A stretch of DNA of 64,000 nucleotides from Streptomyces klenkii (lineage in GTDB: Bacteria; Actinomycetota; Actinomycetes; Streptomycetales; Streptomycetaceae), in the NCBI RefSeq assembly GCF_003626645.1, contig NZ_RBAM01000003.1, positions 1-64,000 on the forward strand, given 5' to 3'. The translations under genes were made by a program, and so were the position numbers. The notes beneath the pieces were generated by a model. The model did not search any database. It had not been told where the DNA came from and worked only from the letters and a program-made list of their open reading frames with translations. Position 1 is the stretch's first letter. Each line of letters starts with the position of its first letter. Positions 41,801 to 48,641 of this stretch are shown here, piece after piece.

Positions 41801-42018
41801 ACGGAGACCTGGCTCCTCTGACAGAGCTGCCGGAGCTCAGTTCACTCCTCATGACCAAGTGCGCATCCGGAGAGGGGAAGCCCATCGACCTGTCCCCCCT
41901 GGCGCCTCTCGAACAGCTCACGGTCATTGTGGGAATGGACACCCCGGTCAAGGGCGTGGAGCTCTTTTCACCTGAGCGTCTCGACATCCGCCCGGGCCGT
42001 GGCGTCTTCCTCATCTGA
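38866..42018 (+). CDS. NACHT-domain NLR-like NTPase with C-terminal leucine-rich repeats
   Basis: A 1050-residue STAND-type protein. Residues 1-~215 are a helical N-terminal region opening with a hydrophobic, Ala-rich helix. The NACHT NTPase has Walker A GPAGSGKST (271-279), Walker B LVLIDGVDEVP (Asp356, Asp359-Glu360), a sensor Arg in YVVTTRPSA, and the downstream winged-helix motif HFVHRTFQDYLGA. After a helical stretch, residues ~770-1040 are irregular leucine-rich repeats (LQELHIINNHGL, LRKLSLTDCP, LRTLSLAFCD). Bacterial NACHT proteins of this layout can defend against phage. Five in-frame TTA codons (110, 114, 650, 821, 957) imply dependence on bldA tRNA. GTG follows AGGGGG by 7 bases. 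Confidence 0.93.
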   Translation: MVVAEAALARVAGAVAGALAKSALAGKPGAGLVAKAASPVGPGRRRPEVLGEEETSRLVRRLSALRKGPWERLPENEWRAAADAVCEVFAVAGTIDQRMLFVADLDPENLSEELLLRSPGIVERAGLGETGAAAFAELLGAACLHIVEYATSLPTFAARADVELVRRSGDSQRRLTELLDRLHNTPGAAEFDERYRDYIARAYGRVELFGLTLGCAEREWALSTAYISLKVAGGEEARWAADASPHLAQASVSTVSTEQALASCERMLLRGPAGSGKSTLVQWLATNAARRTFDPHHFEWNCCVPFVLRLRTLTQRGTLPMPGEFLSATGHPLAGLAPAGWVEGLLTSGWALVLIDGVDEVPADQRRRTREWLQSLLTAFPKARYVVTTRPSAVPEDWLDAQGFTSYALQPMDREDIRRFITHWHRAAGAEGAFEESLQQAVATRRELGRLATNPLMCALLCALNRDRRMHLPRARKELYDAALDMLLVRRDNERDIGTALEGADLTRDEQTLLLQRLAYWLIRNGQTEAACGDAIEMIEEWLAAMPQVRAQGDAGRVFRHLLIRSGLLREPIPGSVHFVHRTFQDYLGARAAVEARDFGLLVKQAHDDQWEDVVRMAVGHARPDERARVLRQLMRRADRVKRDRHRLTLLMAACLEQAPELDPGVRGEIERRTKALLPPRSDEDAEALAKAGDLVLELLQGPEELDEESARATVRTAGLIGGDGGLAVISRFRGDERSPVQVAVTRCWSAFDTQEYVDTVLTNAPLECIWVLMQTVEQVRALRQLPRVRRITLQGDHSIAGDVASHAGLQELHIINNHGLNDLSPLTCCPELRKLSLTDCPAVQDLSPLTETALSDLTLRNLGRSLSLAPLSGHSALHHLVLHWPYARTVEGIPAGPQLTALGLHYEARATSLAGLDKWPGLTWLSITGGPQAAELDRQATPPPLTSLQLRDHPALDPRTLVHHQKLRTLSLAFCDLNGDLAPLTELPELSSLLMTKCASGEGKPIDLSPLAPLEQLTVIVGMDTPVKGVELFSPERLDIRPGRGVFLI

Positions 42019-42077
42019 CGCCCTCGCCCCCGCCCGGCCCCCACCCCTGTCAGTCCACCCCCGTATTCTTTCTGACC

Positions 42078-43085
42078 ATGCTCGAAGACCAGACCGCAGC
42101 CGCCGCTCCGACTCCGTGGCCGGCCGCGTACCCCGAGGGGTACGCGGTCGTCGACGTGGAGACCACCGGGCTCGCCCGGGACGACCGGATAGTGTCCGCG
42201 GCGGTCTACCGGCTGGACGCCAGAGGGCAGGTCGAAGACCACTGGTACACGCTGGTCAACCCCGAGCGCGACCCCGGGCCCGTGTGGATCCACGGCCTGA
42301 CGACCGCCGTGCTCTCCTCCGCCCCGCTCTTCCCCGAGATCGCGGACGAGTTCGCCAAGCGCCTCGAAGGCCGCGTCCTCGTCGCGCACAACGCCGCCTT
42401 CGACTGGTCGATGATCGCCCGCGAGTACGCCCGCGCCCGGGCGACCGCGCCCGTCCGCCAGCGGCTGTGCACCATCGCGCTCTCCAAGGAGCTCGGGCTT
42501 CCGCTGCCCAACCACAAGCTGGAGTCGCTCGCCGCCCACTACGGCGTCGTGCAGGAGCGCGCCCACCACGCGCTCGACGACGCCCGCGTGCTGGCCGAGG
42601 CCTTCCGGCCGAGCCTGCACCTCGCGGCGGAGGCCGGTCTGCGGCTGCCGCTGCTCGCGTGCCAGCCGCTGACCGAGTGGTCCGACGGACCGGCAACACC
42701 CCGCCAAAGCGGACATATCGGACAACAGCGCTCGTACGGCTACGGGAACGGCTCACCCTCCTCCTGGCGGCCGAGCCGTAAGCGCCCGGCCTGCCCGTAC
42801 CCCAACCCCGGGCGGTACAAAGAGGGTGAACAGCTCATTCAGGGCATGCGGGTGGCGTTCTCGGGCGACACCTCCATCGACCGCGAGCTGCTGGAGGACC
42901 GCGCCGTCGAGGCGGGGCTGCACGTCGCGACCAGCCTGTCCCGCCTCACCAGCGTGCTGGTCACCAACGACCCCGACTCCCCCACGACCAAGACCACCAA
43001 GGCTCGCTCCTTCGGCACGCCGGTGATCGACGAGGCGGCCTTCGTCCAGCTGCTCTCGCACGTCACGCCCGCGCCCAAGGGCTGA
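42078..43085 (+). CDS. DEDDh exonuclease with BRCT domain (DNA polymerase III epsilon-like)
   Basis: A 335-residue protein. The N-terminal exonuclease has VVDVETTG (Asp, Glu), VAHNAAFDWSMI (Asp) and RAHHALDDARVL (His, Asp), the full DEDDh set. A linker of about 50 residues precedes a C-terminal BRCT-like domain (GMRVAFSGDTSIDRELLEDR, VLVTNDPDSPTTKTTKAR). Such stand-alone proteins act in DNA repair or processing; this is not a proven replicase proofreading subunit. The ATG is preceded by TATTCT at 8 bases and no Shine-Dalgarno, suggesting a leaderless mRNA. Confidence 0.92.
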   Translation: MLEDQTAAAAPTPWPAAYPEGYAVVDVETTGLARDDRIVSAAVYRLDARGQVEDHWYTLVNPERDPGPVWIHGLTTAVLSSAPLFPEIADEFAKRLEGRVLVAHNAAFDWSMIAREYARARATAPVRQRLCTIALSKELGLPLPNHKLESLAAHYGVVQERAHHALDDARVLAEAFRPSLHLAAEAGLRLPLLACQPLTEWSDGPATPRQSGHIGQQRSYGYGNGSPSSWRPSRKRPACPYPNPGRYKEGEQLIQGMRVAFSGDTSIDRELLEDRAVEAGLHVATSLSRLTSVLVTNDPDSPTTKTTKARSFGTPVIDEAAFVQLLSHVTPAPKG

Positions 43086-43145
43086 GGCCGCCGGCAGCGC
43101 CACCCACTGCACCCGGGGCGAACCGGGCCAGGTACCGTCAAATAC

Positions 43146-43949
43146 GTGTACCGCTTCCTGTTGTCCCGGCAGTGGGTGATCCTCACCCTCGTGGGGCTCG
43201 TCCTCATCCCGGTGATGATCAAACTGGGCTTCTGGCAGTTCCACCGCCACGAGCACCGGGTCGCGCGCAACGGCTTCGTCGCCCGCAGCCTCGCCGCCGA
43301 CCCCGTGCCGGTGACCGAGCTGTCCGCGCCCGGCAAGGACGTCTCCGACGACGTCTGGCGCCGGGTCAGCGCGAGCGGCACCTTCGACACCAAGGACGAG
43401 GTCGTCGTCCGGCTGCGGACCGACGCCGACGGCAAGTCCGGCTACATGGTCCTCACCCCCCTCCTCCTGGCCGACGGGCGGGCCGTCCTCGTCAACCGCG
43501 GCTGGATCCCCTCCACCGGCGACCTGACGAAGTTCCCCGAGGTCCCCGCCCCGCCCTCCGGCAAGGTCACCGTCACGGGCCGGCTGCGCGCCGACGAGAC
43601 CGACTCCAGCGGCATCAAGGACACCCGCGGCCTGCCGCCCCGTCAGGTCATGCGCATCAACAGCGAGCGCCAGGCGCAGTCCCTGCACCGCCCCGTCCTC
43701 GGCGGCTACATCGAGCTCACCGACCCCGACCCCGGCACCAAAGGACCCGAGCCGGTGGCGGCCCCCGACCACGACAGCATCGGCCCCCACATGGCCTACG
43801 CCGTCCAGTGGTGGCTCTTCGCCGCCTTCGTGCCCGTCGGCTGGGTCATCCTCGTCCGCCGCGAGCGCCGCGACCGCGCCGCCGGAACCGCCCCCGCCGC
43901 CCCCGCCGCGCAACCGGACGTAGCCCGGACAGCGGCCACCCCCGAGTAG
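43146..43949 (+). CDS. SURF1-family cytochrome oxidase assembly protein
   Basis: A 267-residue protein with the SURF1 layout: an N-terminal membrane segment (WVILTLVGLVLIPVMIKLGFW) followed by the QFHRHEHR motif, a large extracytoplasmic domain (RRVSASGTFDTKDEVVVRLR-like, VLVNRGWIPSTGDL, VTVTGRLRADETD), and a second membrane segment (QWWLFAAFVPVGWVILVRRER). SURF1 helps load heme a into cytochrome c oxidase. GTG start with TACCGT 7 bases upstream and no ribosome site, so probably leaderless. Confidence 0.93.
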   Translation: MYRFLLSRQWVILTLVGLVLIPVMIKLGFWQFHRHEHRVARNGFVARSLAADPVPVTELSAPGKDVSDDVWRRVSASGTFDTKDEVVVRLRTDADGKSGYMVLTPLLLADGRAVLVNRGWIPSTGDLTKFPEVPAPPSGKVTVTGRLRADETDSSGIKDTRGLPPRQVMRINSERQAQSLHRPVLGGYIELTDPDPGTKGPEPVAAPDHDSIGPHMAYAVQWWLFAAFVPVGWVILVRRERRDRAAGTAPAAPAAQPDVARTAATPE

Positions 43950-43978
43950 CCCTCCCACCGCGCGGGAAGACGCTCCGC

Positions 43979-45766
43979 GTGGCAGCACGCATCGAGGACT
44001 ACGCGCTCATCGGCGATCTCCAGACCGCCGCCCTGATCGGCCGCGACGGCTCGGTCGACTGGCTCTGCCTGCCCCGCTTCGACTCGGCCGCCTGCTTCAC
44101 CGCCCTCCTCGGCGACGAGGACAACGGCCACTGGCGCCTGGCCCCCGCCGGCACCGACCCCGGCACCCCCTGCACCCGCCGCTCCTACCTCCCGGACTCC
44201 CTCGTCCTCGAAACCGTCTGGGAGACGGCCGACGGCACCGTCAAAGTCACCGACTTCATGCCCCAGCGCGACCGCGCCCCCGACGTCGTCCGCATCGTCG
44301 AAGGCGTCTCCGGGACCGTCGGCATGCTCAGCGTCCTCCGCCTGCGCTTCGACTACGGCAGCGTCGTCCCGTGGATACGGCGCACCGACGGCCACCGCGT
44401 CGCCGTCGCCGGCCCCGACTCCGCCTGGCTGCGCAGCGAGCCCCCCGTCAAGACCTACGGCCACGACTTCAGCACCCGCTCCGAGTTCAGCGTCTCCGCC
44501 GGTGACAAGGTCGCCTTCGTCCTCACCTGGCACCCCTCCCACCACCCCCGCCCCGCCCTCGTCGACCCCCACGAGGCCCTGCGCCAAAGCCTCGCGGACT
44601 GGCGCGAGTGGGCGGGCCGCTGCACCTACGACGGCCCCCACCGCGAAGCCGTCGTCCGCTCCCTCATCACCCTCAAGGCCCTCACCTACGCCCCCACCGG
44701 CGGCATCGCCGCCGCCTGCACCACCTCCCTCCCCGAAGAGCTCGGCGGCGTCCGCAACTGGGACTACCGCTACTGCTGGCTGCGCGACTCCACCCTCACC
44801 CTCGGTGCCCTCCTCTCCGCCGGCTACGGCGACGAGGCCGCCGCCTGGCGCGCCTGGCTCCTGCGCGCCGCCGCCGGCGACCCCGCCGACCTCCAGGTCA
44901 TGTACGGCCTCGCCGGCGAGCGCCGGCTGACCGAGGCCGAGCTTCCCTGGCTCGCCGGCTACGAGCGCTCCGCCCCCGTCCGCACCGGCAACGGCGCCGT
45001 CAAACAGCTCCCGCTCGACGTCTACGGCGAGGTCATGGACTCCCTCCACCTCTGCCGCCGCTGGGGCCTGCCCGCCAAGCCCCACGAGTGGAAGCTCCAG
45101 CGCTCCCTCATGGACTACATCAAGGACCACTGGCGCGAGCCCGACGAAGGCATCTGGGAGGTCCGCAGCCCCCGCCGTCACTTCGTCCACTCCAAGGTCA
45201 TGGCCTGGGTCGCCGCCGACCGCGCCGTCCGCACCCTGGAGGCCGACCCCGGCCTGCCCGGCGACCTCGACGGCTGGCGCACCATGCGCGACGAGGTCCA
45301 CCGCGAGGTCTGCGAACGGGGCTACGACGCCGAGCGCGGCACCTTCACCCAGTCCTACGGCTCCCGCGAGCTCGACGCCGCCACGCTCCTCATCCCCCGC
45401 GTCGGCTTCCTCCCGCCCGACGACCCCCGCGTCACCGGCACCGTCGACGCGGTCCGCCACGAGCTGTCCCACGGCGGGCTCCTGCGCCGCTACACCACCG
45501 ACCTCAAGCCCATGGACGGCATCCCCGGCAACGAAGGCGCCTTCCTGGCCTGCTCCTTCTGGCTGGCCGAGGCCCTGCACCGGACGGGCCGCACCGAGGA
45601 GGCCCGCCACCTCTTCGAGCGGCTCCTCTCCCTCCGCAACGACGTCGGCCTCCTGGCCGAGGAGTACGACCCGGACGCCCTGCGCCACCTGGGCAACTAC
45701 CCCCAGGCGTTCAGCCACATCGGCCTGGTCAACGCGGCCCTGACCCTCTTCTCTCCGCAAGACTGA
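43979..45766 (+). CDS. Glycoside hydrolase family 15 protein (trehalase/glucoamylase type)
   Basis: A 595-residue cytoplasmic-type GH15 enzyme. The N-terminal beta-sandwich (ARIEDYALIGDLQTAALIGR, GSVDWLCLPRFDSAACFTALL) precedes the (alpha/alpha)6 barrel with RNWDYRYCWLRDSTLTLGAL, and a late active-site region PGNEGAFLACSFWLAEAL. Actinobacterial members of this form include trehalases; glucan hydrolysis is the alternative. No signal peptide. The GTG at 43979 follows GGGAAG at about 9 bases. An SDR gene begins 4 bases after its stop. Confidence 0.9.
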   Translation: MAARIEDYALIGDLQTAALIGRDGSVDWLCLPRFDSAACFTALLGDEDNGHWRLAPAGTDPGTPCTRRSYLPDSLVLETVWETADGTVKVTDFMPQRDRAPDVVRIVEGVSGTVGMLSVLRLRFDYGSVVPWIRRTDGHRVAVAGPDSAWLRSEPPVKTYGHDFSTRSEFSVSAGDKVAFVLTWHPSHHPRPALVDPHEALRQSLADWREWAGRCTYDGPHREAVVRSLITLKALTYAPTGGIAAACTTSLPEELGGVRNWDYRYCWLRDSTLTLGALLSAGYGDEAAAWRAWLLRAAAGDPADLQVMYGLAGERRLTEAELPWLAGYERSAPVRTGNGAVKQLPLDVYGEVMDSLHLCRRWGLPAKPHEWKLQRSLMDYIKDHWREPDEGIWEVRSPRRHFVHSKVMAWVAADRAVRTLEADPGLPGDLDGWRTMRDEVHREVCERGYDAERGTFTQSYGSRELDAATLLIPRVGFLPPDDPRVTGTVDAVRHELSHGGLLRRYTTDLKPMDGIPGNEGAFLACSFWLAEALHRTGRTEEARHLFERLLSLRNDVGLLAEEYDPDALRHLGNYPQAFSHIGLVNAALTLFSPQD

Positions 45767-45770
45767 CCGC

Positions 45771-46526
45771 ATGGATCTAGGACTGAAGGACCGCACGTAC
45801 GTCCTCACCGGAGCAACGAGAGGCCTGGGCAACGCCACGGCCCGAGAACTGATCACTGACGGCGCAAAAGTAGTGATCACCGGCCGCACGGAGGAATCCG
45901 CCCGCTCCGCCGCAACGGCCCTGGGCCCCAACGCCCTCGGCGTGGCGGCCGACAACGCCGACCCCGCCACCCCGGACCGCCTGATCGCCGCGGCCCGCAA
46001 TCACTTCGGTGGTTTCGACGGCATCCTCATCAGCGTGGGCGGCCCGCCCGCGGGAACCGCGGCGGCGGTCACCGACGACCAGTGGCGGAGAGCCATCGAC
46101 ACGATCTTCCTGGGCGCCGTCCGCACGGCCCGCACCGCCGCGGGCGAACTCTCCGAGGGCGGCGTGATCGGCTTCGTCCTCTCGGCATCGGTGCACGAAC
46201 CGATCCCGGGCCTGACCATCTCCAACGCCCTGCGCCCGGGCCTGGCGGGCTTCGCGAAGTCCCTCGCCACGGAACTGGGCCCACGCGGCATCCGCGTCAT
46301 AGGCCTCCTGCCGAACCGCATCGACACGGACAGGGTCAAAGAACTGGACGCCCTCTCGGACGACCCGCAAAAAACGAAAGCGCACCACACGACACAAATC
46401 CCCCTGGGCCGCTACGGCACCCCGACCGAATTCGGCAAGGCGGCAGCGTTCCTCCTCTCCCCCGCGGCCTCGTATCTGACCGGCGTCATGCTGCCGGTGG
46501 ACGGCGGCGCGCGCCACGGCTTCTGA
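45771..46526 (+). CDS. SDR-family protein lacking the usual catalytic Tyr-Lys pair
   Basis: A 251-residue Rossmann-fold protein with the cofactor motif TGATRGLGNATARELITDG and the C-terminal YLTGVMLPVDGGARHGF. Where classical SDRs have YxxxK, the aligned region reads GLTISNALRPGLAGFAKSLA, giving Ser and Arg at those places. This variant is known in an SDR branch, and the reaction is unclear. It starts 4 bases after the GH15 stop and is likely co-transcribed with it. Codon usage shows slightly more third-position A than its neighbours. Confidence 0.88.
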   Translation: MDLGLKDRTYVLTGATRGLGNATARELITDGAKVVITGRTEESARSAATALGPNALGVAADNADPATPDRLIAAARNHFGGFDGILISVGGPPAGTAAAVTDDQWRRAIDTIFLGAVRTARTAAGELSEGGVIGFVLSASVHEPIPGLTISNALRPGLAGFAKSLATELGPRGIRVIGLLPNRIDTDRVKELDALSDDPQKTKAHHTTQIPLGRYGTPTEFGKAAAFLLSPAASYLTGVMLPVDGGARHGF

Positions 46527-46555
46527 GGCCGGTGGTCAGAAGACGACGAGACGGG

Positions 46556-46686
46556 AGGGGCCGGGGCCGCAGGGGCAGGGGTCCGGGACGCTGACGTGTA
46601 TTTGCGGGCCCGACGAGGGGCAACGCGACGGTGCGGGGGGCCCGTAAATATACGGTCCCGGACCCCTGCCCCGGAGGCCCCGGCCC
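46556..46686. repeat. 131-bp near-palindrome with two nested stems
   Basis: Outer arms 46556-46588 and 46654-46686 (33 bases, two mismatches) enclose inner arms 46594-46610 and 46637-46653 (17 bases, two mismatches) and a 26-base loop. Both inner mismatches become G-U pairs in RNA read from the plus strand. It lies between convergent gene ends and is far larger than the other terminators here. Confidence 0.85.
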
Positions 46687-46721
46687 CGCACGCACCGGCA
46701 CCCCGCACCCCGCACCCACCC

Positions 46722-47318
46722 TCACCCAACCCGCTCAGCCCGATGCCGAACAGCCCGCACCCGTACCGACACCGCCAACCGCCCCACCCCCGCCGACACC
46801 CGCGCATGCTCCAGCGCCTCACCGTCCAGCCGCGACAGCGCCACCGCCGGCGACGCGTGCGGCGCCAGCGTCAGCCCCACCCGCGCCTCCGGCGCCCCCC
46901 GCCGCCCCTCCAGCGCGACGAACGCCCGCTCCACCCCCTCAAGCGCTTCCGCCTCCGCGCACACCGCCTCCTCCAGCGCTCTCCCCCGCAGCACCGCCTC
47001 CTCGCCGTCCCCGCAGTCCACGACGAGCTCCCGTAGCCGGCGCCGCCGCACCTGCGCCAGCAGCCACCACAGCGCCAGCAGCACCACGGCACCCAGCCCG
47101 GCGATGACCGCGGGCCACCACCAGCCGGCTCCCCGCCACTTCGTCCGCGCGGCCCGGCTCAAGAGCACGTCCCGCGGCCCGTCGAAGGGCCAGCCGGACG
47201 GCAGGGTGAAGCCCCAGCGCCGCTGAAGATCGAACGCACCGGCGAGAACAGCCACCCCCACCCCCGCGAGCACGACCCCGGCCGCGCCCACCAGCACCCG
47301 GTTAACACCCCTCAGCAC
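46722..47318 (-). CDS. amaP: Alkaline shock response membrane anchor protein (AmaP-like)
   Basis: A 198-residue protein with two membrane segments (VLVGAAGVVLAGVGVAVLAGAF and WPAVIAGLGAVVLLALWWLLA) separated by a loop, and a C-terminal cytoplasmic domain (LRELVVDCGDGEEAVLRGRA, VALEGRRGAPEARVGLTLAP). AmaP anchors Asp23 at the membrane in Staphylococcus. Here it is the last gene of a leftward five-gene cluster with two Asp23-family proteins, supporting the same role. GTG start, 13 bases after the upstream stop. Confidence 0.88.
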   Translation of the reverse strand: MLRGVNRVLVGAAGVVLAGVGVAVLAGAFDLQRRWGFTLPSGWPFDGPRDVLLSRAARTKWRGAGWWWPAVIAGLGAVVLLALWWLLAQVRRRRLRELVVDCGDGEEAVLRGRALEEAVCAEAEALEGVERAFVALEGRRGAPEARVGLTLAPHASPAVALSRLDGEALEHARVSAGVGRLAVSVRVRAVRHRAERVG

Positions 47319-47331
47319 CGCACACCGCCCC

Positions 47332-47967
47332 TCACCGCTTCGCCGGCGCCGGCCGCCCGACCCGTACCGACACCCCCGGTTCGTGCGCTAGCCCCAGCTT
47401 CCGCACGCCTTCCCGGATCACGTCTTCCACATCGGCCCGTACGTCGTCGAGGTCCCGGAAGTGGGACTGCGCGCGTACGGTCACGCGGCGCCGCCCGACC
47501 TTGACCCGTACGGACTGCACCCCGGACACCTCCATGGCCCGGTCCCGCAGGACGAGCGCCGCGGCCCGCCGGTCGATCCCGGCGCGGAGGTCGGTGCGGT
47601 CGGGCCGCATGGGCAGCACGGACCGCATCCCGGGAGTAACAGCAAGAGCAACCAGCCAAACGCCCACCACCACAGCAACAACAGCACCCCCCACAACCCA
47701 CCCGTCGTCAAGCGGCCGAGTGGCGAGCTCATGGGCGAGCCGTCGCCGCCACTCCATGGCGGGCCGGTGAGCACGAACAGCAGCTACGTCGTACAGCAGC
47801 ATCCCGGCCGCCCCCAGAACGACGGCAGCCACCAGAAAGGCGGGCACCCGCCGCACGGCCCAGAACCGGCGGAACCCCGGAACCGCACCCCGGCCCTCGA
47901 CCGGGCCCTCAACCGGGCCCCGGCCTCCACCCTCTCCGCTCCCGGCCCCGCTCTCGACCCCGCTCAC
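47332..47967 (-). CDS. DUF6286-type membrane protein of the Asp23 cluster
   Basis: A 211-residue protein. A Gly/Glu-rich N-terminal region precedes two membrane segments (FLVAAVVLGAAGMLLYDVAAV and VVGGAVVAVVVGVWLVALAVT), and a C-terminal domain follows (LVLRDRAMEVSGVQSVRVKV, RRRVTVRAQSHFRDLDDVRA). Topology and position match the DUF6286 proteins found between Asp23-like and AmaP genes in Streptomyces. It starts with GTG overlapping the upstream stop (GTGA). Function is unproven; it is probably part of the same envelope complex. Confidence 0.82.
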   Translation of the reverse strand: MSGVESGAGSGEGGGRGPVEGPVEGRGAVPGFRRFWAVRRVPAFLVAAVVLGAAGMLLYDVAAVRAHRPAMEWRRRLAHELATRPLDDGWVVGGAVVAVVVGVWLVALAVTPGMRSVLPMRPDRTDLRAGIDRRAAALVLRDRAMEVSGVQSVRVKVGRRRVTVRAQSHFRDLDDVRADVEDVIREGVRKLGLAHEPGVSVRVGRPAPAKR

Positions 47968-48356
47968 CGCACCCGCTCCCGCCCCGCCGCCCCCGTGTGC
48001 ACGGAATGCAGCCGCTCCACGGTGACGGCCACTTCCGGCACGTCCATCCCGGCCAGGGCCTTCACCCGTTCGGCGATCCGCCGCCGCACCGCCCCGCACT
48101 GCGCCCCGATGTCCGAGGGGTAGCCGAGCTCAACGGCGACGCGCACCCGGACGATGTCGTCGTGCACGGTGACGTCGGCGTAGGGCGGCCCGACCTCGTC
48201 CTCACCCGAAGCGGAGGCGGAGGCACCCCGCACCGCCGCACCCCGGACCCCGGACCCGGCCCCGCGGAGCGCCTCCCGCGCCGCCTGCGCAGCGATCTTC
48301 GCCACCACGCGGTCCGCGATCCGGGTCGCCCCGCGCTCTCCGGCCGGAAGCGTCAC
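47964..48356 (-). CDS. Asp23/Gls24 family protein (second copy)
   Basis: A 130-residue soluble protein with the Asp23 pattern: ATRIADRVVAKIAAQAAREA, then VTVHDDIVRVRVAVELGYPSD, RRIAERVKALAGM and EVAVTVERLHSV. A short Gly/Ser-rich insert splits the domain. Asp23-family proteins polymerise under the membrane in envelope stress. Its GTG overlaps the upstream stop by four bases and its stop overlaps the next GTG, so it is tightly coupled at both ends. Confidence 0.88.
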   Translation of the reverse strand: MTLPAGERGATRIADRVVAKIAAQAAREALRGAGSGVRGAAVRGASASASGEDEVGPPYADVTVHDDIVRVRVAVELGYPSDIGAQCGAVRRRIAERVKALAGMDVPEVAVTVERLHSVHTGAAGRERVR

Positions 48357-48544
48357 CGCCGCCGCCCGTCCCGGTCCCGCGTCCGGAAGAACTCCCCCGG
48401 ATCCAGGTCCCCGTCGGCGAAGCGGCCCACCACGAACCCGAGCGCCCCCAGGGCGGCTACGAGCAGAAACGCCCCGAACCCGCCGAAGTACCCGGCGAAT
48501 CCGAGCGCCATGCCGGCGATCATGCCGACGACGGCCATGCTCAT
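48353..48544 (-). CDS. Small DUF2273-like membrane protein of the Asp23 cluster
   Basis: A 63-residue protein with two hydrophobic helices (MAVVGMIAGMALGFAGYFGG and FLLVAALGALGFVVGRFADG) and a charged tail DPGEFFRTRDRDGRRR. The pattern fits the small DUF2273-type proteins encoded next to Asp23/AmaP. The ATG at 48544 has GGAGGAG 8 bases upstream and is preferred over a GTG at 48559 that would include that site. Confidence 0.85.
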   Translation of the reverse strand: MSMAVVGMIAGMALGFAGYFGGFGAFLLVAALGALGFVVGRFADGDLDPGEFFRTRDRDGRRR

Positions 48545-48560
48545 CGCGAGCTCCTCCACT

Positions 48561-48641
48561 CAGACCGGCTACGCGAACCCCGGCCGCTGAAAACCCGGCT
48601 GCTCAAAACCCGACTGCTCAGAACCGGCTACGCGAACCCGG
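48561..48641. repeat. Direct repeat of ~22 bp between two Asp23-cluster genes
   Basis: CAGACCGGCTACGCGAACCC (48561-48580) recurs as CAGAACCGGCTACGCGAACC from 48619 with one inserted base, the second copy ending one base before the stop codon of the first Asp23 gene. Shorter CGGCTGCTCAAAACC-like repeats fill the space between. Confidence 0.8.

Noticed and set aside
38866..42018. NACHT gene as part of an integrated mobile island
   Set aside because: No integrase, transposase, tRNA gene or flanking direct repeat was found near it. Neighbouring genes look like core genome.
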